From assembly GCA_029747015.1 (NCBI GenBank), contig JAKOGI010002284.1:60045-124044 (forward strand): a DNA stretch of 64,000 nt, given 5' to 3'. The notes under the pieces were generated by a model. The model saw only the letters and a list, made by a program, of their open reading frames with translations, searched no databases and was not told the DNA's origin. The stretch's first letter is position 1; every line of letters starts with the position of its first letter. Source of the stretch: Carnegiea gigantea. Lineage: Eukaryota > Streptophyta > Magnoliopsida > Caryophyllales > Cactaceae. Shown here in pieces: positions 20,236 to 32,700 of this stretch. Both the position numbers and the translations under genes were made by a program.

Positions 20236-23200
20236 GTATGTTTTTCTGTATTAGCATTGTTTGTGTGTTCCTTTCGTAGTGAATTAGACTATAAAGCTTG
20301 CAAGGTATGGAAACGTTCTTCGAATGGTTATGACCTTTTTTGGTTTTTTTTTTTCAATTTCAATTTCTCTCTTTGTTATTTTGATTGGGTAAGCGTGGAT
20401 AATGAAGGCCTGCCTATGCTAGTTTTAGTCTCCTAGATTATCTTGCATTAGGAATTTGCTTATCGCGTGGAGTAATAGGCAGCAAACTCTGGGAAGCTTT
20501 TTAGTACTCATGTTCTTTTCCCCCCCCCTCTTTGTCCTTTTTAATTATTGGTTTAATTGCATGATTACAAGAAGAAATTTATGCAATTTTGGCTGTTTAA
20601 TGGGAGATGCCTTATCAAACAGTGGTTTTTGGTATTATTTTGAAATTGGAATTGACTTGTGAGAAAGTGTTCTTTATGACTTGCCTCTGTGAAATGATTT
20701 GTCCTCTCAGTCTGATTGTTGATGAGAAACCTATTAGATTCAAGTCATACCAAGATTGTTTTATTCTTTCTAGTTAATTGTTGAAACAACAAACATAACA
20801 ACAGAAAATATTGAAGATTGTTACACTAAGGTGTCCTTGGGGAGGTTTACATGTATGCACACTTATTGCTTTCTTGAATTGCCGGAGTTTGTACATACTT
20901 TTCTACTTATTTTTCAAATTTGGGAAGGGACATGTTGCTTATCTTTGCATGAACGGTAATGGCATTTTTTTTTTTTTTGGGGGTGTGGTGCGGAATAGTT
21001 TTAAATGTTTTGACTATGGAAAATTAAGGAATATTCTATCCAGAGTTTTCTTGGTAAAATTACACTCTGGAGATGATCTAATTTGATTGGAATTTTCCAG
21101 GAATACAGTGCTTTGAGGTTTCTGCTTTTGAAGGATCTTGTTAGACGTCTGCTCCGTACATCCTTCATTGTATACTGTATTAGATGCTTTTGGATTGCAT
21201 CAGCCTGGGGCTTGTGGCACTCTCTCTCCCACTGTCTGTGTTTTTTCATTTATAGTTTGTTTGGGGGGGGGGGGGGTGTGTTGTGGGTGCTAATCCACAC
21301 ACACTTGCACACACACATTTTTCCTCCAAAGCCTTCCTTCTTATAGCTTGACCAAGATGCAAATGATAACCCATAATTAAGCATTGTGACAAATTTTGCT
21401 GCTTTTGCTTTGCTGCTTGAACAACTCTAAGGAGGCTATGATGTATCTTCTAGTTGACTGACATTCTATCATTTGAACACCAAACTTGAAGCAGTTCACT
21501 GTTATTGTAGGGCGGTTGATGTGTTATTTTGTTTTTATGCATTTTCCCTTCACTGCCCTTCCTTTTTAAGGTGATCAGGGTACAAGTAATAACAAATCAT
21601 TAAACATCGGGAAAAATTTCTACTGCTTTTGTCTTGTTGCTTTAATGAGTTTCTGGTGTTAGTTGTTCTATCCTTCTATGTTTTGATTTGCTTCTCTTTT
21701 CAGTCCAAATGAAACAAAAAAGCCACGAGCACTTAGTAAGCTAAGTGATACCAGTACATGGGAGAGGAGGAGGATAAAAGGGAAGGTTGCAGTTCAGAAA
21801 ATGGTAGTTGACTTGATGGAATTATATTTACATAGGCTTAAGCAAAGGAGGCATCCATATCCAAGAACCCCTGCAATGGAAGAATTTGCTGCTCAGTTTC
21901 CTTACGAGCCCACACCAGATCAGAAACAGGTAACACATCTTTGACTATTTATGTAGTAAGGCACTGTGATTGCAATGTCATCATCGCTGCCTTAGGGATC
22001 ACAATTAAAGGTTAAATTTTGATTGTTTCTTTATTTACGGTGGTTTTCTTCCCCCTGATGGAATATCACAATTTCAAAAGAAGCCTCTAGTTGATGGGCT
22101 TCCAAGCCTTTCTGTTCTTCAGACCTGACCTGCTTTAATTTCCTTTTGTTGAGGAGAAAGGGGATATGCCTTTTTGGTCTGTATGGTAACATGGTGATTA
22201 ACTTGTGATTGGTTTGACATTCCCCACTACCCCCCGGGAAAAGAAAGGCGCCCCAACGAGACAGTGGCTTTACTGTCGTTGGTTGTCTTCTCCCACTCAT
22301 GTGCAAGTTGGAAGTTTTATCCTCTTTATTTCTCTAGGCAAAGGTAAAAGGGATATTCTGCAGGCAATAATAGCAATTGACTTTGTACTTAATCAAGGTT
22401 TTAAGCCTTAATTCTATCTCCAGTTGGACAATGTTTTGGCCTTCAAGTCCAGTCCCAGAAACATTGATAGAACTGTCTCTTGCTATTAAGTGATATAATG
22501 ATCCTATGGAAGTTCACAGTTCGAAATTCTGTTCCCTGGGCCATGTGGCCTTGCAATTTTTTGCAGCTCTGCCAAAAAATCTTGTTGCAATGTGATTTTT
22601 TCTGTCTCAGTAAGTTAATGTCATTTCTTATTATTTCATGCAAGTTGTACATACCAAAACGTAAACATCATGTAAAGCATTCAAGGTTGGCTTCTGTTGA
22701 GTATTCTTTGAACTAATTTAGAATTTTTTGGCATCTTGTACTCTGGATTATAAAAATAAACCAGAATGGATGCTGCTGTACAATTTACTTCTGTCAGAGT
22801 CGTTCCATTCATGAACCCTTTCTTTCTACCTTTTTATTTCAGCTGTGAGCTAGTGTGGGTCTCCTTTGGGGTGGACTTTAGCAGCTTCTCAGGTTTTAGA
22901 TTTTACAAGTTGTCCTTTTCCCTCGATCATGTGCACCATTATTGGGACTGTGCTTGAAGCACCCTCTGGTTGGACTCACGTAACTATTTTAGACAACACT
23001 TGCTGCTATTAGATTATGGGACTTTCTTTGCAGGCTTTTATTGATGTTGAGAAGGATCTAACGGAGAGAGAAACTCCAATGGACAGATTGATATGTGGAG
23101 ATGTTGGATTTGGCAAGACCGAAGTTGCATTACGTGCTATGTTTTGTGTTGTTTCAGTAGGAAAACAAGCAATGGTTCTAGCACCAACTATTGTGTTAGC

Positions 23201-23692
23201 CAAGCAGCATTTTGATGTTATTTTAGAGCGGTTTTCTGGTTACCCCAATGTCAAGGTTGGGCTTTTGAGCAGGTTCCAGGTACAAATTTTAGAATTTTAG
23301 TTTGAGATGTAGGTCTGCTTGTACTTAAACTGATCACAAATAGATAATGCATATCTCTGGGCATAAAAAGGTCATGATAGCATAATACTACTTTTAACTT
23401 GTATGTTGTAACACATCAAAAAATATTACTTTAAAATATCCTGCCCCTTTACAACATCGCTTCTTCACTTCAATTTTACAAGGTGTATGAATTCAACATG
23501 TGGCCTTTCCATGGTGAAACGGGCACATCGGAAAGGGTTTGGATTTGTGCAAACCATGTTTGCACCTGTGACAACCACAGTATGGAATGCAATTGCCACA
23601 TTAAAGCAATTTTGCCATTTTGCGATTGAAACCGCATTTTGAATCCTTGGGTGGGTGTATGATGTACCATAACTCGGATCATTGTTTTCCCT

Positions 23693-23724
<32 letters not shown>

Positions 23725-26700
23725 GGATTCACAACTCCCTTGTGACAGAGAGTCAACCTTTGAAACATTGTTCGCATGTGGAACACCCCTTCTCGGTGCG
23801 GATGGGGGAAAAAAAGAAACCCAAAAAAGGGGATGCACTTCTTTGGAATGTTTTTCTTTCTTTCTCTCTTTCTTACTTTCTTTTCTTTTCTGTTCTTTTC
23901 TTTGTTTTTTTTGGGGAAATGCTTTGCCAACTTCTATAGAAGCTAGCCCCCTGATGACTTTGCTAATAATTTGTAATCAGTGTGCAAATTTATCTCTGTT
24001 ATCTTCAGTTCTTGAACTACTACCTGTGTTTGTGGTTAGCTTAATTGACATGTTTTTCACATGTGGATAAGATTTGACTTTTTCGGTCAGACTCAGATTT
24101 GTTTTCCTATTTGCAGAGCGGAGCAGAGAAAGAAAAATACCTGCGCATGATAAAAAATGGTGAACTTGACATTATTGTGGGAACTCATTCACTTCTCGGA
24201 GACCGTGTCGCATACAATAATCTGGGCCTCCTCGTAGTTGATGAAGAACAGGTTTGGCTGCTATAATGTAAATTATGACTTATTCCTTTGCCTTCTCTCA
24301 GTTGCTTTCCTAGTCCTTTTTATCTATCTTTGGGTCAAACATAAACTAGTGCTTCTACTATTAGGGGTTGGTATTTCCACTGGTCTTTCTGATGTTAATG
24401 CTATATGCTTTTTTACAAAATGCAAATTGGCAGTCTTTTCCCAGTTCTCCAGCAGAACTACTTGCTTTTTCTCAATAGAAGTAGTTTGTTGTCTGGTGAA
24501 GACAGTCACTACTAGTTTTTGTTACTATGGTCTCTAAATCTGATTTTCGTGGCTTTGCATTTAATGTTATATTGAAATGATTGGCTGACTTCTACTTTGG
24601 TGGCCCACAAGTTAACTGCATCAAAGAGAGCAGCAAATACCGAGCAAAGAAACCCATTGACAATGAATAGGGAGGTGGTCAACTAATTCTTCCTCCTCAA
24701 GGCACATAGAGCACCAGCTAACCAAATAAAATGTTTACTTTTGAGAATAATCTCCACAGGAATCTTTCCCTTGGTTGCCACCCAAACAAAAAACCAGCTT
24801 TGCTAAGAGGCTATAGACTTCTGGATGGCATTGGCGGGAAATAAAAATAAACAAGCTTTTTAAGTACTACAGATTAACTAATTGTGCAAAAGGATAGGCT
24901 TGTGGAGGTGATTTGAACCTGATACCTACCCTTTCTCTCTGTTCGGTTGGTGATAGGTGGGGCGCCTCTCACGGTCATCGGGGTCTCCCGTGAGGTCCAC
25001 TGGGCCTTGGGGCTCCGGGAGCCATCCACGACTCTCTCATTGGCTGAAGTTTTCTTTCCCTAGCCGTGAGTTTCTCTCTCTAGTCTGTTTTTTTTAGATC
25101 TCTTCCTTGTGGGTGGTTTTTCGAGTTTGCTGTTGGCGGTTCCTGGCTGGCCGGCTGGCCTTCTTTGTCATCGGCGGTCCGCTCCTTGCCGGAGTTACGG
25201 TACAAAATCAAGCTCCCAGTGTGGGTCCCGCTTGTGCAGGTTTGGGGAGATCCAGATGTAAGCGATCTTACTTTTGTTGTAGTTACAGTCTCCGGTGAAT
25301 CTATCAGCGGCCAGAAACTTTGCCGGAAAATTTTTCCTAGCTTTTCGTTGCTCAGAATAGGCCTTCTAGCGTCATGGCAGTGCCTTTCTCTCTGTTTGAC
25401 GTCTGGTGAGTCCTCAGCTCGAGGTCTATGACTAGCGGTTTATTTTCTTCTAGGTGTTGTCCTCTGTTCTGGATTTCGGCTATGTGGTGCTGCTTTTAAG
25501 GTGCGTTTGTTTTCTGGAGGGTTCTGGCTGTGTATCTTCTTCTCTCGCTTTTTTCTTGTTGCTCTTTGTGCCGTTTGCCTGTTACTCATGGGGGCTAAGT
25601 TGGAGGTTGATGGAAATTCGTTCAATTGTTTATGGGGGGGAGAGAGGGGCTTTCCCTTTTAAGGTGTCTGAAGTGAAAGGAAGAGAACTTCTGTTATGTT
25701 GGTGTTGATGAATTTATATGGTTAGCCAGAGAATTGGTAATTGGTGATTGGTGCACTTCTGTTTTGCTGTGCGAGACCCGCTCTGGGTGAGGACTTTTAA
25801 AAGGGGTAATGGTTGCTTGTTGTTGCAGTTGAGAAAGAATAAGAAAAGGAGATTCATTGTCTTCTCTCATTTTGCTAGCAAGTCTAGGACTATCATCTTC
25901 TCAGAGGTTCCTAATGCAGATGATTGGTTTGGGATCACTAGGATTTTGAAAGACATGCTCATTTCAGGTAACAGAAAGGGATAACTTTACCAAATGTGAC
26001 TTATTTTAGTGCAAGGCCTTTTGTGAACAGGCGCCCTTCATATGCCATGTGGCTCATGGTAACTTGAGAGATGCTCATTCCAAGCAATTGATGCAGTTGA
26101 TGGGGTGGGTCTTGGGACATTTATGTAGCTGGCATAGGAGACTCCTTAAATTAAAAAAGCCCGAGGCGCAAAAAAGCGCAAAGGGTCTTGGAGCCCGGGG
26201 CGCGGGCTTCAAGGCGAAGGCGCGGACTTTTCAGATGCGAGGCGCATTTTGGCTATAAAATGCTCCAAAATCATTCCCAAAACCATATGCTTCCTTTGTT
26301 GATTTTTTTAGCTCCATATACTTGGATTTCTTTCCTAACATGCTCCGGCACTTTTTTACAACCTAGAGTATTACGATATCCTCCCGCTAAATGTTGCTTA
26401 AGCCGGAAGACTCCTCCGATAATCCTCACTCCACAAAAGTTGCAATATAAATTACTTTTATTATTTTCATCTTGCCTACCATACTTTCTTCCTGGATCCA
26501 AAGGTTTAGAGGAGACCGAACCCGTAGGAGTACCGGATGTATCCTCCATTCAATTCAAGTAATTCAAGGATTCAATCCAAAAATCAATACCACAAATGAG
26601 TTCACTACAATTTTCAACCCAAAAAAAAAAAAAAAACCACACAATCAATTACACAAAAATATATAATTAAAAATTTAAAACTGAGGAACAGTTGATATCA

Positions 26701-29700
26701 CATGAGCTCCATATTCCTGTCATCAGTAAACCCTCACAAACAGTCAGTGGGCTTGCAAAATTTAGAGCTCCAAAGTTGCCATTCAATCTCACTTCAATAA
26801 TTTTAAACACTACTTTAAGATAAGATTAAAGCACCTCTATGTCATTTCAATTAAATTGAAGTGTCTTGCCCGGCTGCCCCATGGAATTATTAGACACCGC
26901 TTTGCTCACTTATTTACCCCAACTAAATAATAGAATCCCAAACATGTCCTTGGCTGGGGGGTAATTTGAGAATTCAGGCAAAGCAAGAAGCGAAAAGAAG
27001 AGAAGAAGAGGAGTCTGGCACTGTAGCAGGGGCGAGTCTGAACCAATTCACGCCCAGAAAAAAAAAGAAAAAGGGAAAGCTCGAAACTACTTCCATGGCA
27101 GTCGAGACTCAGAGAAGAAGGAGGATGAAGAGGAGGAAGATTGAAAATTGAAAGGAGAAAGGAGTAGAAGCACTTACATGGTGTTGTGGAGTCTAGGGTT
27201 TGAGCTGAAACAAACAGAGAGCAGAAGAAAGGAGTAGCACCCCCAGCCAGATGCACAAGGGAGCTCGAAAGAGGAAGGTAGGTCGCAGTAGAGGGCCTCG
27301 AGCCCTTGAAATTTGGCCTTTATATATTTTTTTCCTTTTTTTTCCTCTAATGGCAAGTTAAGATCAACGAAGCCCACAAAGTGCGCGCTCCGCGCCTCGA
27401 CCAGAAGCCCAGAGAAGCCCCGAAAAGCCCGCGCTTAAAGAATGGGTTGCACTTGACTCTCTTCAAGGCGCAACAGTGTGCGCCTAGGGCTTTTGTGCCC
27501 CTAGGAGCGCCCCGGGTGCGCTTTTTTAAACACAGGGAGACTCCATAGGAGAGGAAAGTGCAAATGGTCAAGTTAGTGGCTTTGTGGGAAGTTGGGGGGG
27601 GGGGTGAGGTCCCAATCATTGGTGCAGCGGCAGGCCGGTTCAGGTTGCATTAAGGCAGCAGCAGGCTGGTTCAGGTTGCATTAAGACAGCTGCCAATTGC
27701 ACTTTTTCAGGCGGCTCATTGGGAAAGGCTTTAGGCTCTAAGGCTAGCAGGGACAGAGAGGCACCTCTTTTTTCTAGAAGGTTAGCTACTTCTTCCCCTT
27801 GTGCAAGTCAGTTTCACGCCTTGAAAGATTTATTAGAGAACCGTCCCGATTCTGATGCTAGCTCTTCGTTCTCGAATTCTTCTCAATTCCCTTCCTTTGT
27901 GCCAACGGTGGCATAGTTCTTTACCTCACAAACTTGTAAGGGCACTATAGTGTACTAGTGGAGGAAGAAAAATGGGAAGGATAAGGCGATGCTTCAAAAG
28001 GTTTGTAGGTCACCCATGTCATCTGATCATGTGAGGGTTCCATTTTAGGGCGGGGAGTCCTGTAGTCAAGATAATGTTCAGGTCTCAAGGAATAATCCTC
28101 CTTTCTTCATGGTTAGAGCGATGACGTTGATGGGGGGACAACTTGGGTGATGGATCACTTTATTCCTTTTTGTAAAAGCATGGGGCTAGAGATTGAAGGC
28201 TGAGAAATGGAGTTCCTTGGTTTTATTTCTTCTTTGGAATCTAAGAAGAATATGGGGAATCGTGCATCTGATAATGTTGATGGGGAAGGTGGTAGGGGGA
28301 GAGGAAGATATATTATGAAGAGGTCTACTAGGATTATTTTTTTGGAATCTGAGGGGACTCAATTGTCTAAATAAGAGAGGGGATGTGAAACGGGTGTTTC
28401 CTAGATATTGTTGTGATGTTGCTATTCTTGTTGAGTCTAAGTTGGAAGAGGTTAATCAACATATTACTCTTAGCAGGGCCGACAACCTTTTGGTTGCCTT
28501 TTTCTCCCTTTGGTTGGTCATGCTGGAGGTCATTGTCATTTTCATGAGAGATGTACTTTTGAAAAAGGCTTGAATGCCACTTTTATAAGTTTGCTTCCCA
28601 AAGTGGCTGGGGTGACATCAAGAAGTTTAGGTCTATTAGCCTTGTGGGGAGCGTTTACAAAATTATAGCTAAAGTCCTTGCTTCTAGGCTGAGAAAAGTC
28701 GTGGCCAAAGTTGTTAGCCTGAATCAGCATCTTGGGATCAACTTTGATAGTTAATGGGTATATTGATTCATACGTCAAATCTAATCAATCTAGAGTCCTT
28801 AGTAAGCGTGATATTGAAAAAGCTTATGACCATGTTTCTTTGGGGACTTTCTGATGCTCACTCGTGGAAAATTGGGATTCCATAGCAGGCAGAGGAGATG
28901 GATTTTCTTTTGTATCTCTACCGTTCGTTTCTTGGTGCTTTTCAATGGTGAAGCAACTGGATTTTTTTCTAGTTTGAAGGGGCTACAACAAGGCGAACCT
29001 TTGTCCCCCTTTATTTATTTTGGTAATGGAGACCCTTGGCAAGCTGGTGACCAAAGCTATTGAAGTTGGCCTCTTAGGAGGTTTTCTGATCTCTAACTCT
29101 CACTCAAGAGAGTATGTTGATTTCCCACTTGCTTTTTGCGAATGATACTCTTTTTTTATTTTAAACAAACATGAGCAGAGCAATTTGGGTTTTTTGAGAT
29201 GTGTCTTTTTGCTATTTGAGGCTTTATCTGGCCTTAGGGTTAACTTATCAGAAAGTGTTCTCCTTCCTATTGGTAAAGTGCTACATATTCTTGACCTAGT
29301 AGTTTGTGGGGTTGACTATTTTTCATCTTCCTATCTTGGCCTTCCGCTTGGTGTTCCTTTTAAATGCAATGTTGGGAGGAAACCTATTGTGGATAGGTTT
29401 CATAAGGAACTAGCCTGAAGGAAATCTAAACTTCTCTCAAGAGGCGGTAGACTGACTTTATTGCATAGCACCTTATGGAGTCTCCCTATTTATTTGATGT
29501 CTACCATTCCGGCTAGCATTGCCGCCAAATTAGAAAAAATTATAAGGGATTTCCTTTGGTTGGACAACGAACCTAATATTAGTTTTTATTGGATCAATTG
29601 GGATGATGTTGGCCGTCCGAAACATGAGGGTGGCCTTGGCATTAGATGTGTCCTAAAAATGAATGAAGCCGGCGAGGCTAAATGGCTTTGGAGGTTTGCT

Positions 29701-32700
29701 AATGAGGAGGACGCTATGTGGAAGAAGGTGATTGTCATGAAATGTGAGGTTGACAATTTTGGTTGGTGGAGTAAGAAGAACTCTTGTGGTCATCGAGTGG
29801 GCTGGTGGAAATCTATTATGAGTGGCTTTGACCATTTCTATTCTCTTATCCAATTTAAGCTGAAAAATGGGTCGGAGGTCTTGTTTTGACACAACTCTAG
29901 GTGTGGGGATCAACCTCTCAGGTTCTAATTCCCAGATCTTGTTAGGATGGCACTATTGAAAGATGTGACTGTGCAAGAAGTGATCTCTTGGAATGGAGAT
30001 TAAAATCAATGGAATATCACTTTCTTGAGAAACTCGGATGATTGGGAAGAAGAGGTTGTGCTTTGGCTTTGCTGGCTAACACTAATGTTGTTCTCGAGGG
30101 AGAGGATGATATCCATTTGTCTCATAACTCAAGTGGGCAATTCACCGTCAAAAGTTATTGTAGAGGGACATTTAAAGGGTGGACTCAACTCGATTGTCCA
30201 CCTAAGGCTATTTGGAAGTCCAAGGCTCCCACCAAATTGTGCTTTCTAGCTTGGGCGGCAACCAAAGGAAAGATTCCTACGAAGGATGTGCTGAAAAGGA
30301 GGAACTTCAAGTTGGCTAGTGGGTGTTCAATGTGTTTTGTGGAGGAAGAGTCGGTTGACCACCTTTTTGTTCAAATGATCTCACTTTATGGCATTGGTCA
30401 TTATCGCTGGTGGGGATTAGCTGGGTACAACCAAAAACCACAAGAGATGTGTGTTGGTGGCTTGGAAAAGAAAGTTAAAGAAGTGTTGGGTTTTTGGAGT
30501 TTGGAAGTTGATGCCTTTGGCTATTTGGTGGAGGACTTGGAAGGAGAGAAATAGCCGGATTTTTGAGGGCAAGGCTAGGTCTATTCAAGATTTCAAACTT
30601 TGTTTTTTGAAAGCATTGTATAGTTGGAGTCAAGTTCTCAATTATGATACAAAGTTCTTTTTGGGATTTTGTGGATAGGATTGTTGTTGAGAGCTTGAGG
30701 GCATGATGTTATTTTGTGATTGCCTCCTTTTGTGCACGGATAACATCCCCTTGGTGTCTTTTAATACAATTTTTGATTACTCAATTTTTTTTTTTTAAAA
30801 AAAAATCAACATGAACAGACTTCTTGTGACTCTTATCATTGGAACCCTTAGAGGAAAGTGCGCTTTTGGCTCAAGGACCAAATAGTGTCATGGACCTCAG
30901 GTGCAACCTTCATATCAGCAAGCAAAGCAAGTAGATTGAACATGTGTTCCTTTTCCTAGTCATTTGGGCTTCTCAGCATAGTTATATTCCATGGGCTCTG
31001 ATCTCTATTCCAAGACAAACACTTCCTGTATTGTTGCATTTTTAAATGAGCCATCCTAAAAAATTTGAAAGTGAACCTTATAAGGTTGCTCCCCCTACTA
31101 GATGTTATTCCAGGACAACGCTCTAGACCTATCCTTCACCTAAAAATGCACAAGGGATTTTAAAAAAATTTAGCAACCAATCCCATGAGGAAGAGGACTC
31201 TTTTTGTTCCATCAACCCAAATTATCAACCCTATATCTTGCCTCAACCATGTTTTTCCACATAGCTTCCTCCCTTTTAGAAAGTCCCTCAAACCAAATGC
31301 CCTTGAGAGCTTCATACGTCATCCAGTGAGGTGTCCTGGCCTTCTTAACACAGCTTTGAGTGCCGTTAAATTTTCTGGAAAAGGACAACACCATGTCACA
31401 ATGATGCAACTCTATTTTTGAATTTCTTAAGTTTTATATTTTTTGTTCTCTTTCCTTATATTGTTGCTGCTTTAGTTGTAATAGGGATTACTCCTTTATG
31501 ACTTCCTTAGACGAGGATAAGATATTAGTAGATAAATCTGTTATACATCAGTTGGTATCAGAGCACAGCGTGAATGCTTATGCCATGGCTGCCTTGCTGC
31601 TGAGTCTCATGGTTATCACCACTGAGTGGTAACTGATACAAAACCCACTCTTGGGTTACTCCTAAAGTGTACAGTCCATCCCCTGTAGGATCTGACCATG
31701 GTGTTTCCAAATAATGTGAACAACAATGGTGGCTGATGCTGAACTAGTCAAGGAATTTAAGAAGTATTAGGCTGCAGCAAACCAGAGGCTTGACCAGAAT
31801 CAAGCCACACTTGAGCATTTGCTGGAAGAGTTGTGGGAACTACAAAAACTAGTGACTGTGACTGATGGTGCTCCAGTTTCGATGGCCCACATAATAACAG
31901 CATTGGTAACTTCAATTCTCAAAATCTCTCTTGTAGACCGGATTATGGGCTTAAAAAGTTAGATTTGCTAAATTTACCAGAGGAGATCTTGGAGGATTTT
32001 CTGACAGGATAAGTCAAATGGAGGATATCTTTTCTTATAAAGCAGTTAGGGGTGAGGATTAGGACAATTTGCAGTTACCTTTTTCAGCAGGTTTGCTTCG
32101 GATTGGTAGACCTATACTGAGTCTCAACCTGGTCTTCAAGCTCCTATCTTGACTTGGGCTCAACTCAGAGAGGCCTTGACTGTAAAGTTCATTTCTTTCA
32201 CATATGCATGAGAACTCTATTCTAGGCATTGTATCTTAAATATGATAGCCGGAAGCAAAGGTGTCGATGCATATACCCAAGAATTTCAGAAGCCTTGACC
32301 GTGAAGTTCATTGCTTTTACATATGCATGAGAACTCTATTCTAGACATTGTCTCTTAAATATGGGAGACGGAAACAAAAGTGTCGACGCATATACCCAAG
32401 AATTTCAGAAGTTAGTGAGTTGTTGTTGATTGGAGGAGATCAAGACTCAAAGGATCATTCATTATATTGGTGGTCTTCCTTCTGCTATCCAGGCTGATTT
32501 ATGTGGTTAAAATTTTACCTCACTGGATATAGCTATTGCTTACGCTTTCAATGTTGAACAAAAGTTGAAGCTCCAGAAAGAGACTCTTCGATCAAGCATG
32601 GAAACTTTCCAATCTTTTATAATGTGCTATCAAATGCAATGATAAAAGCAAACTGATGTCGGACACTCTGAGGACAATTCCTACAAAGGGGAACAATTTA

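Larger units (their letters stand above)
25590..28330 (+). pseudogene. LINE copy A ORF1 remnants
   Basis: Phrases such as [31 protein letters not shown] and [18 protein letters not shown] resemble the basic, RNA-binding ORF1 of plant L1 elements. The frame is broken repeatedly and is split by the hAT derivative. Near 27625-27690 a unit containing GGTTCAGGTTGCATTAA is repeated in tandem. Confidence 0.45.
24900..30795 (+). mobile_element. degenerate L1-type LINE (copy A), interrupted by a hAT derivative
   Basis: A GC-richer 5' region (about 24900-25600) is followed by ORF1 remnants, then ORF2 remnants (28333-30690), and a 3' end with ACATCCCCTTGGTGTCTTTT followed by a T/A-rich tail. The same 3' words close LINE copy B at 51840-51925, showing one family. 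The hAT derivative at 26146-27535 sits inside the ORF1 region. It is dead: many stops, and a large internal deletion in ORF2. Confidence 0.75.

Noticed and set aside
23690..24070. Gly- or Phe-rich frames around the poly-G tract in intron 3
   Set aside because: Products of homopolymers; the poly-G runs (also near 21266, 27592, 33708, 47441, 52303 and 63615) may partly be sequencing or assembly noise.
24252..24537. Continuation of the helicase frame past exon 4 (frame 24238-24537)
   Set aside because: The reading frame that continues DEEQ meets a stop at once; the open frame here is a different one, and homology resumes only at 40816.
28333..30690. An endogenous gene with reverse-transcriptase and zinc-binding domains
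   Set aside because: It is an L1-type ORF2 with frameshifts, a deletion and a lost catalytic Asp; the 3' tail matches LINE copy B.
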